DNA from: Brevibacterium gallinarum
GTDB taxonomy: Bacteria; Actinomycetota; Actinomycetes; Actinomycetales; Brevibacteriaceae
DNA: 61,265 bases
NCBI RefSeq assembly: GCF_014836885.1
Contig: NZ_JACSPY010000015.1
Location: forward strand, 1-61,265
Direction of reading: 5' to 3'
The position numbers and the translations under genes are program-made. Below the pieces are notes generated by a model, which saw only the letters and a list, made by a program, of their open reading frames with translations, ran no database searches and had not been told where the DNA came from. Positions 8,218-16,991 of this stretch are shown piece after piece; positions within the stretch are counted from its first letter, which is position 1; each line of letters starts with the position of its first letter.

Positions 8218-8766
8218 TCAGCCGAGCCGCTTCTCCAGGATCGCGAACTCCAGGTCTTCGCGTTTGGGGATGCCGAAGCGCTCATCGCCGTACGGGAACG
8301 GCTCGGTCTCACCAGTGGCTGAGTAACCGCGGCGCTCGTAGTAGGCGATGAGTTCGCTGCGCTGCCGGATGACGCTCATCCGGATCCGGGTGGTGTGCCA
8401 GTTCTCCTCAACCCACGCCTCGGCCCAGGCCATGAGCTTCGACCCGGTGCCGGTGCCCTGCGCGGCCGGGGCGACGGCGAACATTCCGAGGTAGGCGCAG
8501 GCGTCATCGCGCTCGACGAGCTGCACGGTCGCCAGCGGTGTGCTGTCGGCTGCGCGGACGAGGAACACGACGGTACCCGGTTCGGCCAGGGTCTCGGCGG
8601 CCAGCTGCGCATCGAGGCGCTGCCCGTCGAGCAGATCGGCCTCGGTCGTCCACCCTGCCCTGGAGGCATCGCCGCGGTAGGCGGACTCGATGAGCGCGAC
8701 CCAGTCGGGGATATCGGCCTCACCCACCTGCACGGGGGCGAAGGCCTCTCCTGCCGGTGTCGTCAC
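8218..8766 (-). CDS. GNAT-family N-acetyltransferase
   Basis: The protein is 182 residues from GTG 8766. This start overlaps the stop of the upstream ornithine-cyclodeaminase-family gene as GTGA, indicating translational coupling. The acetyl-CoA binding region, VAPAAQGTGTGSKLMAWAE, fits the Q/RxxGxG/A motif at about residues 105-125, followed by YYERRGYSATG near the C-terminus. The substrate is unknown. The tight coupling suggests a shared pathway with the neighbour, but nothing in the sequence shows which one. Confidence 0.85.
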   Translation of the reverse strand: MTTPAGEAFAPVQVGEADIPDWVALIESAYRGDASRAGWTTEADLLDGQRLDAQLAAETLAEPGTVVFLVRAADSTPLATVQLVERDDACAYLGMFAVAPAAQGTGTGSKLMAWAEAWVEENWHTTRIRMSVIRQRSELIAYYERRGYSATGETEPFPYGDERFGIPKREDLEFAILEKRLG

Positions 8767-9710
8767 CGTTCGAGCGCCTCGTACACGGCTGAGGCGATCG
8801 CCAGGTCCTCCCACGACATGCCCGAGGTCTTGAACACCACCGGCTTGTCCGGGTCGAGGATCGCGGTGCCCTTGCCCACAACATCGCGGAAGGTCACGAC
8901 GTCATCGATGGTCAGTTCGTTCTCCGCGATCGCCAGCACGAGGTCGCCGCATTCGGCTTCGGCGGTGTGCTTGGCTTCGACGATAACGGTGCCGCGGCCG
9001 AGCAGCTCAGCCGGCAGCTCACGGCTGTCCGGGGAATGGGAGCCGATCGCCACGACGATCGCGTCCTTGCGGATGCTGGCGGCATTGAACAGCGGCTCGG
9101 AGGACGATGTCGCGGTGATGATGAGGTCGCAGTCGGCCAGCGCCTGCTCGGCGCCTTCGCTGCCGGAGAGGATCGGGGAGCCGCTCAGCCCGCGGTCGGC
9201 GAGGCCGGCCAGCACCTCACCGGCGCGTTCCAGGCTCTTGACGCCGACCTTGACGTCGTGGATCTGTGTGACCGCCGCGGTGGCGTCGACGTGCGGCAGA
9301 GCCTGCGGGCCGACTCCGTAGAGCGCCAGGCGCACACCGTCGGGGAACCGCTCCTCGATGGCGTCCTTGACTCCAGCCAGTGAGACGGCCGGGGTGCGGA
9401 TGTTCGTGATGGCGATCCCGTCGAGGTAGGCCAGGGTGGTGTGGTTGTAGGAGTCGAGCAGCAGGTAGCTGCCCTGGATGCGCGGATGCCCGTCATCGGG
9501 GTTGTCCGGGGTGACGGTGAGGGCCTTGAACCCGCAGTAGCGGCCGAGTTCGGCGGGCATGAAGAGGAACTCGCCGCGGCTGAGCTCAGCCGACACCCGG
9601 GCCGAATCGTTCGCAGGATCGAAGTCTCCGGCCAGCGCATTGCGCAGCGCCTCGATCGCCTGTCCGTAATCCATGTGGGCGAGAATCGTATCACCGTCGA
9701 TGATCTTCAT
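8763..9710 (-). CDS. Ornithine cyclodeaminase / mu-crystallin family protein
   Basis: The 315-residue protein starts at ATG 9710 (MKIIDGDTILAHMDY). The longer open frame adds 36 unconserved residues. Family features include GEFLFMPAELGRYCGFKALT near residue 70, LDSYNHTTLAYLDG near 100, the Rossmann-type GVGPQALPHVDA near 143, and IITATSSSEPLF near 200. Members include ornithine cyclodeaminase, alanine dehydrogenase and ketimine reductases, so the exact reaction cannot be assigned. It forms a two-gene operon with the downstream acetyltransferase (4-bp overlap). Confidence 0.88.
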   Translation of the reverse strand: MKIIDGDTILAHMDYGQAIEALRNALAGDFDPANDSARVSAELSRGEFLFMPAELGRYCGFKALTVTPDNPDDGHPRIQGSYLLLDSYNHTTLAYLDGIAITNIRTPAVSLAGVKDAIEERFPDGVRLALYGVGPQALPHVDATAAVTQIHDVKVGVKSLERAGEVLAGLADRGLSGSPILSGSEGAEQALADCDLIITATSSSEPLFNAASIRKDAIVVAIGSHSPDSRELPAELLGRGTVIVEAKHTAEAECGDLVLAIAENELTIDDVVTFRDVVGKGTAILDPDKPVVFKTSGMSWEDLAIASAVYEALER

Positions 9711-9880
9711 GGGTCCTCCCGGGTTGGGCCTGCCGCGGTCTCCCACCAGCCTAGCGGGCGGATCGCCCCGCGTCCGGGCCGCTCGCATGACGGGAGTAGA
9801 GTCGTGAGGTGAGGACACTGCCGTTTCCGAGGCGGTCGGGACTCCCAGCCGGCCGCCGGCAGGCCGATGAAAGGACGCAC

Positions 9881-10195
9881 ATGGACATCACCGTCGACTC
9901 CGAGACCTTCACCCTGGCCCACGATGCCGAGGCCAGCCGGTACACCATCAGCCATGACGGCGAGCAGATCGGGTTCGCCGACTACCACCAGTCCGGTGAG
10001 GCCGGTGCCGGGGGCATCCGCGACTTCGACCACACCGTCGTCTCCCCTGCGTGGGGCGGCCGCGGGCTGGCCGGCGCGCTCGTCGACTATGCACTCACCG
10101 ACACCGTCGATGCCGGCTTCCGGATCCGCCCGACGTGCTCGTATGTCGAACGCTACGTCGGCAAGCACCCGCAGTGGCAGGACCACCTGGCCTGA
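9881..10195 (+). CDS. Small GNAT-like protein (YjdJ/NATD1 type)
   Basis: The 104-residue protein starts at ATG 9881, preceded by GAAAGGA. It shows GEQIGFADYHQSG, then FDHTVVSPAWGGRGLAGALV and CSYVERYVGKHPQ. This is the pattern of the short, single-domain acetyltransferase-like family related to human NATD1. The function is unknown for most members. It is divergent from the ornithine-cyclodeaminase-family gene and is followed by a hairpin terminator. Confidence 0.85.
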   Translation: MDITVDSETFTLAHDAEASRYTISHDGEQIGFADYHQSGEAGAGGIRDFDHTVVSPAWGGRGLAGALVDYALTDTVDAGFRIRPTCSYVERYVGKHPQWQDHLA

Positions 10196-10207
10196 TTCCC
10201 CACCCCA

Positions 10208-10233
10208 GCTGACCGGCTCTATCGCCGGTCAGC
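10208..10233 (+). terminator. Hairpin terminator
   Basis: GCTGACCGGC and GCCGGTCAGC form a perfect 10-bp stem with a 6-nt loop, 12 bp after the stop of the small GNAT-like gene. Confidence 0.65.
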
Positions 10234-10345
10234 GCTGCGGTGTCTCATGTGCGCTCAGCCCGGCTTCACAATGTGCGGCCGCGGTCTAGACTGGCAGCGG
10301 AACCCCGCAGTTTCATACGAACTCTCGTTTCTCAAGGAGGCGAAC

Positions 10346-11803
10346 ATGGACATCCAGCCCATTCTGGACAAGGTCAACACCGGTCTCTTCATCAACGGCG
10401 AATGGCGCGAGGCCGAAGGCGGCAAGACCATCGACGTGGAGAACCCGGCCACCGGTGAGGTCATCGCGACTGTCGCCGACGGTTCGGCAGCCGATGCCGA
10501 GGAGGCGATCCGCGTCGCCGGTGAGAAGCAGGCCGAATGGGCTGCCGTGCCCCCGCGTGAGCGCGGCGAGATCCTGCGCAGGGCCTATGAGCTGCTCATC
10601 GAGCGCCAGGAGGACATCGCCACGGTGATGACCGCCGAGATGGGCAAGGGCGTCGCCGAGGCCCGCGGCGAGGTCGCCTACGGTGCTGAGTTCTTCCGCT
10701 GGTTCGCCGAGGAGGCCGTGCGCGTCTCCGGCAACTTCATGCAGTCCACTGATGGCAAGAACCGCATCATGGTCTCCCGCGAGCCGGTCGGCCCGTCGGT
10801 GCTCGTGACCCCGTGGAACTTCCCGCTGGCGATGGGCACCCGCAAGATCGGCCCGGCGATCGCGGCCGGCTGCACGATGGTGTTCAAGCCCGCGAAGCTC
10901 ACCCCGCTCACCTCGCTGATGCTGGTTGAGGCGCTCAAGGACGCCGGCCTGCCCGCCGGTGTGCTCAACGTCGTCACCTCGAACTCCGCCCGCCGGGTCG
11001 TGACCCCGTGGATGGAGTCGAACATCGCCCGCAAGGTCACCTTCACCGGTTCGACCGAGGTCGGTGTCGGGCTGCTGGAGCAGGCCGCGCAGAACGTCAT
11101 GAAGTCTTCGATGGAGCTCGGCGGCAACGCCCCGTTCGTCGTGTGCGAGGACGCGGACCTCGACAAGGCCGTCGAAGGCGCACTGCTGGCCAAGATGCGC
11201 AACATCGGCGAGGCCTGCACCGCTGCCAACCGCTTCTTCGTCCACACCTCGCTGGCTGATGAGTTCGCTCAGCGGCTGGCCGATGAGATGGGCAAGATGA
11301 CGATCGGCAACGGCCTGGATGAGAACAACAAGATCGGCCCGCTCGTCGAGGAGAAGGCCCGCGACAAGGTCGCCAGCCTCGTCGACGACGCCGTCGAGAA
11401 GGGCGCGAAGGTCCTCACCGGCGGCAGCAAGGTCGACGGTCCCGGCTACTTCTACGAGCCGACCGTGCTGACGAACGTCTCGGAGGACTCCGACATCCGC
11501 AAGGAGGAGATCTTCGGGCCCGTCGCCCCGATCTTCACCTTCGAGACCGACGAAGAGGCCATCGAGATGGCCAACGAGACCGACTTCGGTCTCTCCGGCT
11601 ACCTCTTCACCGAGAACCTCGCCCGCGGCATGGAGCTCTCCGAGCAGCTCGAGTGCGGCATGATCGGCCTCAACACCGGTCTCGTGTCGAACCCGGGTGC
11701 GCCGTTCGGCGGTGTCAAGCACTCCGGTCTCGGCCGTGAGGGCGGACAGGTCGGCATCGACGAGTTCCTCGAGGTCAAGTACGTCACGACCCCGCGCAGC
11801 TGA
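10346..11803 (+). CDS. gabD: NAD(P)-dependent succinate-semialdehyde dehydrogenase
   Basis: The 485-residue aldehyde dehydrogenase superfamily enzyme has all expected motifs: VTPWNFPLAMGTRKIGPAIA near residue 150, the catalytic-Glu string MELGGNAPF near residue 255, and the catalytic-Cys string NIGEACTAANR near residue 290. The MELGGNAPF, FEPTV-like and PFGGVKHSGLGREGG strings are closest to GabD. The enzyme oxidises succinate semialdehyde to succinate, the last step of GABA use. ATG 10346 has AAGGAGG 5-6 nt upstream; the open frame extends further 5' but without support. A TAGACT hexamer at 10287 is a candidate -10, giving a leader of about 47 nt. A clear terminator follows. Confidence 0.9.
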   Translation: MDIQPILDKVNTGLFINGEWREAEGGKTIDVENPATGEVIATVADGSAADAEEAIRVAGEKQAEWAAVPPRERGEILRRAYELLIERQEDIATVMTAEMGKGVAEARGEVAYGAEFFRWFAEEAVRVSGNFMQSTDGKNRIMVSREPVGPSVLVTPWNFPLAMGTRKIGPAIAAGCTMVFKPAKLTPLTSLMLVEALKDAGLPAGVLNVVTSNSARRVVTPWMESNIARKVTFTGSTEVGVGLLEQAAQNVMKSSMELGGNAPFVVCEDADLDKAVEGALLAKMRNIGEACTAANRFFVHTSLADEFAQRLADEMGKMTIGNGLDENNKIGPLVEEKARDKVASLVDDAVEKGAKVLTGGSKVDGPGYFYEPTVLTNVSEDSDIRKEEIFGPVAPIFTFETDEEAIEMANETDFGLSGYLFTENLARGMELSEQLECGMIGLNTGLVSNPGAPFGGVKHSGLGREGGQVGIDEFLEVKYVTTPRS

Positions 11804-11840
11804 TATGCGAGCTGGCTGATGCCAGCCGGCACAACGCTGA

Positions 11841-11876
11841 GGGCCCCGAACCGGTCGGTTCGGGGCCCTCTTCTTG
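11841..11876 (+). terminator. Rho-independent terminator after gabD
   Basis: GGGCCCCGAACC and GGTTCGGGGCCC form a near-continuous stem followed by TCTTCTT, 37 bp after the gabD stop. Confidence 0.85.
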
Positions 11877-12151
11877 TAATTTGAGCTGTGTCGGACGGTC
11901 ATGCCTACGCGGTATCACGATGCAGCGTGAGGAAAGGAGGAACGATCACGTAATAAGTCCTGACAAAAGAGGACCCCCGCAGGGTGCATCACCGATACGG
12001 TGAGAGGCAGCGGGGGACTATTAGTTTTTACGCTAGTCGCGCACGAGCCACGTGTCAAAGTAACCTCACAGCGGCCAGTGAACCACGCGCAATGACGCAC
12101 GCAGGGCGCGGCGCACCGATTCCAGACCGAAGATTTCAGACCGAGCGTGGT
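11877..12151. other. Intergenic stretch with an unexplained strong hairpin (11974-12016)
   Basis: No gene is seen here. CCCCCGC (11974-11980) pairs with GCGGGGG (12010-12016). An inner TCACC/GGTGA stem sits inside, separated by asymmetric internal loops. TTAGTTTTT follows on the + strand, and CCTCTTTTG follows on the - strand. It could be a bidirectional terminator for the converging genes, or a small structured RNA. It is more elaborate than the other terminators in the window. Confidence 0.45.
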
Positions 12152-14065
12152 TCAGGCGCGGCGGCGGGCGAGCACGTCGTCGATGCTCGCGACCCCGGCA
12201 CCCGAGTCGGTGCCGGTGGCCTTGAAGCGGATCGCGGTGCGGCCGTGGGACAGCGGACCGGACTCAGCGTCCTCGTCGCGGGCAGCATCCTGGAGCTCGG
12301 GCCGGTAGCCGAGCTCGGCAGCGAACATCTCCGCCAGGGATTCCTTCGACTGTGGTTCGAGGGTGAACGAGGTGGCATCGGCAACGACCGGCTCAGGCTG
12401 ATCGCGTTCGACGACCGGGGCATCGACGTAGGTCGGCTTCGGCAGCGGGCTGGGCTTCCAGCCGGTGGCCTGCAGACGCTGGGCGAAGGGATCGGTGCCC
12501 ACGGTCGCTGCGGGCTCGTCCTCGGAAGCGGCTTCGGCCTCAACCTCGGCCTCAGACTCGGCGGCCTCGGTTTCGGCGGTCTCGCCGGCCGCGGCGCTGT
12601 CCTTGTCCTTCGCCGGCTTCGGCCCGAAGCTCAGCGACAGGGCGGCCTCAGTGGTGCGGGAGACGATGACGGTCGTGTCGTGCTCGGTGTTCGAGTCCTC
12701 ATCGTCCTGCACGGCCTCGGCAGCCTGGCCCTCGACCGATGTGTCAGCCGGCGCCTCGGTTTCGGCGGCCTCGGCTGGTGCTGGAGCTGGTGCTGGCGTC
12801 GGGGCTGCAGCCGTTGCGGCCTCGCCGGCGGTGTCGTCTGCGGTCGTCGTCTCGGCAGCCGGGGTCTCGTCGATGTCGAGGATGTGGCGCGGGAAGCGGC
12901 GGGCCTGTGAGCTGGCCGGCACCGAGGCGGGCTGGCTGGGCTCGGAGCTGTCGAGTACCTCGGCGGCGTGGGCGCGGCGCGCGGAGACGACCTCAGCGGT
13001 GCGGCGCTGCTGGGCCGGTTGCGCGGCCCGGCGTTCCGTGCCGCGTGCAGGTTCGTAGCTGCGTGCAGTGTGTGCGGCCGGTGCGACTGCCTCACGGCGC
13101 AGCGTGCGCACACGCTTGTTGAGTGAGCCGACGAGCACGACGGAGCCGGCTGCGATGAGTGCCGTCAGCAGGGGCACCGCCCACGGCACGACGCTGAAGG
13201 CGGCGAGCACGGCGGTGACGAGGGTGGCGGCGAGCATGCCGAGGAACACTACGGAGACCATCGGGATGATCGAGCGGATGCCGGCGATCTTCTCCGCTGT
13301 CTGCCCGTCGATCGTGGAAGCCGGCCGGCGGGCCGGGTGCCCGGTGCCTGCCTGCGGTGCACCGCCTCGGGGGCGGTGGCTGCCGGTCCCCGCACCGGGG
13401 CGCGCGGCTCCCACACCGGGGCGGGCGGCTCCCGCACCGGGGCCGGCGGGCCGGCGTGCACCGGTGGCGGTCTGCGTGCGGGCAGTGTCGAGGTGACGAC
13501 GCAGGTGAGCCGGCATGGCAGCCGGGCGGCTGCGGTGCGTCGGGGAAGATCCGGCGTCGGGTGTGTTCGTCATCATCGCATCCAGGTGGTTGTCGGGGCG
13601 GCGGTCGCGCAGCGTCGTCGTCTGCGCGGCGGTGTGCAGCTGTGTCAGTGCAAGGGTCTGGCCGGCAGCCAGCGGCAGCTCGATGTACTCGGCCTCTGCG
13701 GTCTCGGCGTCGGCGGCCTCGGCCTCTGCGGTAACGGCTTCGGCGGCGGTGTCCTCGGCTCCGCCGTCGATGACGGACAGCGCCGGGGCGGGGCGGCGCA
13801 GGCTCAGCTGCGCAGGTTCGGTCACGACCTCGACACCCGGCGGCGGGGCGTAGCGGGAGGCGGGGGTGGAGGCGGTGAAGAGCTCAGGGCGGGCCGGCTC
13901 CTCAGTGCACGGTTCGGCGGCCGGGAGCTGGCAGATCTCAGCGGTTTCGGGCACCTCGCTGAGCTCGCGCTGTGCCACTGCGCGATCCGTTCGCCGCAGG
14001 ATTGCCGGCAACGTGAACGCGAAGAGCACGACGAGTGCGATGAGTACCGTGATGCTTGCCTCCAC
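12152..14065 (-). CDS. Large low-complexity membrane protein of unknown function
   Basis: The 637-residue protein starts with GTG. An N-terminal membrane anchor covers residues 3-24. A central pair of hydrophobic segments, MVSVVFLGMLAATLVTAVLA and WAVPLLTALIAAGSVVLVGS, lies near residues 270-325 and is followed by the basic stretch NKRVRTLRREAV. The rest is Ala/Pro/Glu/Thr-rich and probably disordered, including a Gly/Arg/Pro-rich repeat region near residues 190-240 and a long acidic tail. It lies downstream of the rimJ-type gene on the same strand. I recall proteins of this layout near rimJ and galU in other actinobacteria, without known function. Confidence 0.7.
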   Translation of the reverse strand: MEASITVLIALVVLFAFTLPAILRRTDRAVAQRELSEVPETAEICQLPAAEPCTEEPARPELFTASTPASRYAPPPGVEVVTEPAQLSLRRPAPALSVIDGGAEDTAAEAVTAEAEAADAETAEAEYIELPLAAGQTLALTQLHTAAQTTTLRDRRPDNHLDAMMTNTPDAGSSPTHRSRPAAMPAHLRRHLDTARTQTATGARRPAGPGAGAARPGVGAARPGAGTGSHRPRGGAPQAGTGHPARRPASTIDGQTAEKIAGIRSIIPMVSVVFLGMLAATLVTAVLAAFSVVPWAVPLLTALIAAGSVVLVGSLNKRVRTLRREAVAPAAHTARSYEPARGTERRAAQPAQQRRTAEVVSARRAHAAEVLDSSEPSQPASVPASSQARRFPRHILDIDETPAAETTTADDTAGEAATAAAPTPAPAPAPAEAAETEAPADTSVEGQAAEAVQDDEDSNTEHDTTVIVSRTTEAALSLSFGPKPAKDKDSAAAGETAETEAAESEAEVEAEAASEDEPAATVGTDPFAQRLQATGWKPSPLPKPTYVDAPVVERDQPEPVVADATSFTLEPQSKESLAEMFAAELGYRPELQDAARDEDAESGPLSHGRTAIRFKATGTDSGAGVASIDDVLARRRA

Positions 14066-14132
14066 ACCACAACTGTATGGCCGCAGCGACTGTCACGATC
14101 GGATCACGGCGGGTGTGTCGAGAAACTGCCCC

Positions 14133-14741
14133 TCAGGTGCCCGGCCGGTTCTCCGCGCGGGTGCGCTGCCAGTAGTCGAGCAGTCCGAAGGGGACGTCTT
14201 CGCGCAGCAGCGCGAAGCTCAGGTGGTCAGCCCAGGCGCCGTCGATGTGCATATAGCGTTCGCGGCGTCCCTCATAGCGGAAGCCGAGCTTCTCGACGAC
14301 GCGCAGGCTGGCGGTGTTCTCCGGGCGGATGTTGATCTCCATCCGGTGCAGCCCGAGCGTGGTGAAACAGTAGTCGGTGGCCAGCGCAACAGCGGTCGGC
14401 GTGTGGCCGCGGCCGGCGAACTGCTCGTCGATCCAGTAGCCGAGCTGGGCGCTCATGAGCGAGCTCCACTGGAACCCGGAGACCGTGAGCTGGCCGCGCA
14501 GCCGGCCGCCGATGTCGATGACGAAGGGCAGCAGCCGGCCGGTCTTCGCCTGCCGGTTCAGCAGCCGGCGCAGATGGTGGAAGTCCGCCGGCTCCCCGCC
14601 GCGCGGGTCGGTCGCCTCCCACGGGCTCAGCCAGGCGCGGTTGCGGGCGCGCACCTCGGCGTAGTCCTTGGCGTCGCGGCGGGTCAGCGGGCGCAGCAGC
14701 AGCTCGCCCTCGCGCAGCTCAACCGGCCAGTAGGAGCTCAC
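14133..14741 (-). CDS. RimJ/RimL-type GNAT acetyltransferase
   Basis: The 202-residue protein shows LRPLTRRDAKDYAEVRARNR at the N-terminus, then IGGRLRGQLTVSGFQ, the acetyl-CoA region LGYWIDEQFAGRGHTPTAVA, and LHRMEINIRPENTASLRVVE followed by KLGFRYEGRRE. These are hallmarks of the RimJ group, which acetylates protein N-termini or small molecules. It begins with GTG overlapping the stop of the upstream MoaB/MogA-like gene (GTGA). The order galU, molybdopterin-type gene, rimJ is familiar in actinobacteria. Confidence 0.88.
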   Translation of the reverse strand: MSSYWPVELREGELLLRPLTRRDAKDYAEVRARNRAWLSPWEATDPRGGEPADFHHLRRLLNRQAKTGRLLPFVIDIGGRLRGQLTVSGFQWSSLMSAQLGYWIDEQFAGRGHTPTAVALATDYCFTTLGLHRMEINIRPENTASLRVVEKLGFRYEGRRERYMHIDGAWADHLSFALLREDVPFGLLDYWQRTRAENRPGT

Positions 14742-15367
14742 GGATGCTGCGGGTCGTCGTCGGGGCCGCGGTTGAGCGGGACGACCTTCGGGCGCAGGTC
14801 GTGGACGACAGCACCAGCACCGGTGTCATCGCCGCCGGCCTCCTCGGCGTCCTCACTCAGCTCGTCGAGCACATCGAGGATGATCGCCCCGACCTCCTGG
14901 ATGGCCGCCTGCACGCCGGTGACGTCATCGGGCAGGGTGAGCACGAGGGTGCCGCCGATCCAGCCGCAGGCCGGGGACTCGAACACCGACCGGGAGTACC
15001 CGGCGTCGAGCTGGGCGCGGCGGATCGACTGGGCCAGCCCCGGCACCGAATAGTCGAGTGCCTCACCGACGTCAGCAGCGAGATCATGGCCGCAGCCGAC
15101 CCCGAGCCGGCCGACGATGACGACGAGCCGGATCTGCGCATCGGTGACAGCGAGGCCGGCGAGGCGCTCATGCAGCGCTTCGCCCACCTCGGCGGCGGCC
15201 GTCTCGACGTCGAAACCGTACTCGTCGAGCATCGTCTCCGCCGCCTCGGCAGCGGCCGTCAGCTTCCGGCCCGCCAGCGGGCGGGACCGGCCTGCGGCAA
15301 TGACGAGCGCGCCGTAGGTCTCGGCGGCCTGGGACCCGCCGGCAGAGCTGCCGAACAGTCCGGTCAT
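14738..15367 (-). CDS. MoaB/MogA-like (molybdopterin-binding fold) protein, divergent
   Basis: The protein is about 209 residues. The N-terminal part, YGALVIAAGRS, and the later LVVIVGRLGVGCGHDLAADV, VPGLAQSIRRAQ and WIGGTLVLTLPDD strings line up with MoaB/MogA. In those proteins the equivalents are LVLTTGGTGxxxRDxTPE, VPGIAExLR and TLIxNLPGxP. Here the GGTG loop reads GRLG, so the usual molybdopterin-binding residues are altered. A C-terminal acidic tail of about 40 residues is added. It sits between galU and rimJ, where actinobacteria often have moeA. It may be a repurposed paralogue. The fold call is moderate and the function is unknown. Confidence 0.6.
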   Translation of the reverse strand: MTGLFGSSAGGSQAAETYGALVIAAGRSRPLAGRKLTAAAEAAETMLDEYGFDVETAAAEVGEALHERLAGLAVTDAQIRLVVIVGRLGVGCGHDLAADVGEALDYSVPGLAQSIRRAQLDAGYSRSVFESPACGWIGGTLVLTLPDDVTGVQAAIQEVGAIILDVLDELSEDAEEAGGDDTGAGAVVHDLRPKVVPLNRGPDDDPQHP

Positions 15368-15375
15368 CACGTCAC

Positions 15376-16281
15376 TCAGCTGTCGAGGCCGGCGACGTAT
15401 TCGCGCAGCCAGCCGTTGAGTTCGTCCCCGAGGTCGTCGCGGCGCCCGGCGAGCGTGATGACGGCCTTGAGATAGCTGATCTTGTCGCCGGTGTCGTAGC
15501 GGTCGCCGGAGAACACGACGCCGAAGACGCCGTGGGAGTCCGGGTCGGCGGCCAGGGTCTGCAGCGCATCGGTCAGCTGGATCTCGTTGCCGCGTCCGGG
15601 TGCGGTGTTGTGCAGGACGGGGAAGATCTCCGGGGCCAGCACGTAGCGGCCGATGATCGCCAGGTTGCTCGGCGCCTCGGACGGGTCGGGCTTCTCGACC
15701 AGGCCGGTGATGCGCACCGCACCGTCGATGTCGACGTCTTCGACGGCCGCGCAGCCGTAGAGCCCGACGTCCTCGTGCGGGACCTCCATGAGTGCGACGA
15801 CGCTGCCGCCGGTGGCCTGCTGGACGGCGATCATCGATTCGAGGATCGGGTTCGATTCGTCGATGAGGTCATCGCCGAGCAGCACGGCGAAGGGCTCGTT
15901 GCCGACGTGCCGTTCGCTCTTGAGCACTGCGTGGCCGAGGCCGAGCGGATCGCCCTGGCGGACGTAGTGGATGTCGGCGAGCTCCGAGGAGTGCTGGACG
16001 GCGGCGAGCTTCTTGGCATCGCCCTTCTTCTCCAGGGCCCGCTCGAGGCCGTCGACGCGGTCGAAGTGGTCCTCCAGCGGGCGCTTGTTGCGCCCGGTGA
16101 TCATGAGAATGTCGTTGAGACCGGCATGCACGGCCTCTTCGACGACGTACTGGATGGCCGGCTTGTCGACAACCGGCAGCATCTCCTTCGGGGTGGCCTT
16201 CGTCGCCGGCAGGAAGCGGGTGCCCAGCCCGGCCACGGGGATGACGGCCTTGCTCACAGCTGCGTTGCTATTCTCAGTCAT
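15376..16281 (-). CDS. galU: UTP--glucose-1-phosphate uridylyltransferase
   Basis: The 301-residue protein has the nucleotidyltransferase signature PVAGLGTRFLPATKATPKEM at residues 13-32, then VDKPAIQYVVEEA and FAVLLGDDLIDE near residue 130, and ends with GDKISYLKAVITLA. It makes UDP-glucose from UTP and glucose-1-phosphate for cell-wall and storage carbohydrates. ATG 16281 is chosen: a TACACT hexamer ends 6 nt before it, so the mRNA is probably leaderless. It is divergent from the 5-formyl-THF cyclo-ligase gene, with only 30 bp between the starts. Downstream on the same strand are the MoaB/MogA-like and rimJ-type genes. Confidence 0.93.
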   Translation of the reverse strand: MTENSNAAVSKAVIPVAGLGTRFLPATKATPKEMLPVVDKPAIQYVVEEAVHAGLNDILMITGRNKRPLEDHFDRVDGLERALEKKGDAKKLAAVQHSSELADIHYVRQGDPLGLGHAVLKSERHVGNEPFAVLLGDDLIDESNPILESMIAVQQATGGSVVALMEVPHEDVGLYGCAAVEDVDIDGAVRITGLVEKPDPSEAPSNLAIIGRYVLAPEIFPVLHNTAPGRGNEIQLTDALQTLAADPDSHGVFGVVFSGDRYDTGDKISYLKAVITLAGRRDDLGDELNGWLREYVAGLDS

Positions 16282-16287
16282 ATCCTC

Positions 16288-16293
16288 AGTGTA
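16288..16293 (-). promoter_or_regulatory. -10 element of a leaderless galU promoter
   Basis: TACACT on the minus strand is followed by 6 nt and then the galU ATG, so transcription would start at or next to the start codon. Confidence 0.5.
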
Positions 16294-16311
16294 CGCATAG
16301 GAGTGAGGGCA

Positions 16312-16947
16312 GTGACCGACACCTCGAACGCGGCCGCCAGAGCCGCGCTGCGCACCCGCATCCGCGCTGGTCGCCGCACCCGTGACGGGGCCGCGGCAGC
16401 CTTCGCCGAGGTGCTGGCCGGCTGCGTGCCCAGCGAAGGTGCGATCCTCGCCTACGCCGCCCTGGCCGGCGAGCCGAACCTCGATGCACTCCTGGACGAC
16501 CTGCGTGTCCGCGGCCGGACGGTCTACCTGCCGGTCACCACCCCGGGGCAGCCGCTGCGCTTCGGCCGGCTGGACACTGCGATGGAACGCCTGCCCCGGG
16601 TGGGCAGGTGGCAGATCCGCGAACCCGAGCCGGTGCTCACCGCGCCCGAGGCGGTGGCCGGCACCGCCGATCACCCGCCGGTGGGCGTCGTGTTCGTGCC
16701 GGGATTGGCCTTCAGCCCGGATGGCGCCCGGCTGGGCAACGGGGCCGGGTTCTACGACCGGACCTTCGGCCCGCAGGGACAGGTGCCCGCGGCCTCGGCG
16801 GCGGTGGACGTCATCGGCGTCTGCTACGCAGACGAAGTGCTGTCAGAGGTCAGGCGTGAGGAGTGGGATCTTGCGGTCTCGGCGATCGCGACCGAAACCG
16901 GCCTGCACCCGGTGACCGGAGGCGCCGGCGCGGGCGCATGCGAGTAG
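16312..16947 (+). CDS. 5-formyltetrahydrofolate cyclo-ligase
   Basis: The protein is about 211 residues from GTG 16312, with a GGAGTGAGGG ribosome binding region before it. It carries the ATP/substrate loop GLAFSPDGARLGNGAGFYDR near residue 130, the family form of the GxGGGYYDR motif. The N-terminus has the RAALRTRIRAGRR-like basic helix typical of the family. The enzyme converts 5-formyl-THF to 5,10-methenyl-THF using ATP. The open frame extends far upstream across galU on the other strand, but that part is not coding. It is followed 44 bp later by an FmdB-type gene. Confidence 0.9.
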   Translation: MTDTSNAAARAALRTRIRAGRRTRDGAAAAFAEVLAGCVPSEGAILAYAALAGEPNLDALLDDLRVRGRTVYLPVTTPGQPLRFGRLDTAMERLPRVGRWQIREPEPVLTAPEAVAGTADHPPVGVVFVPGLAFSPDGARLGNGAGFYDRTFGPQGQVPAASAAVDVIGVCYADEVLSEVRREEWDLAVSAIATETGLHPVTGGAGAGACE

Positions 16948-16991
16948 GGCTATACTTCTCTACGGATTTCCGCCCGTGAGAGAGGTCTGCT

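Noticed and set aside
11971..12030. Signal recognition particle RNA or 6C RNA
   Set aside because: The conserved GGAAGCAGC-type loop of SRP RNA is absent, and the C-run loops of 6C RNA are not present in the right arrangement.
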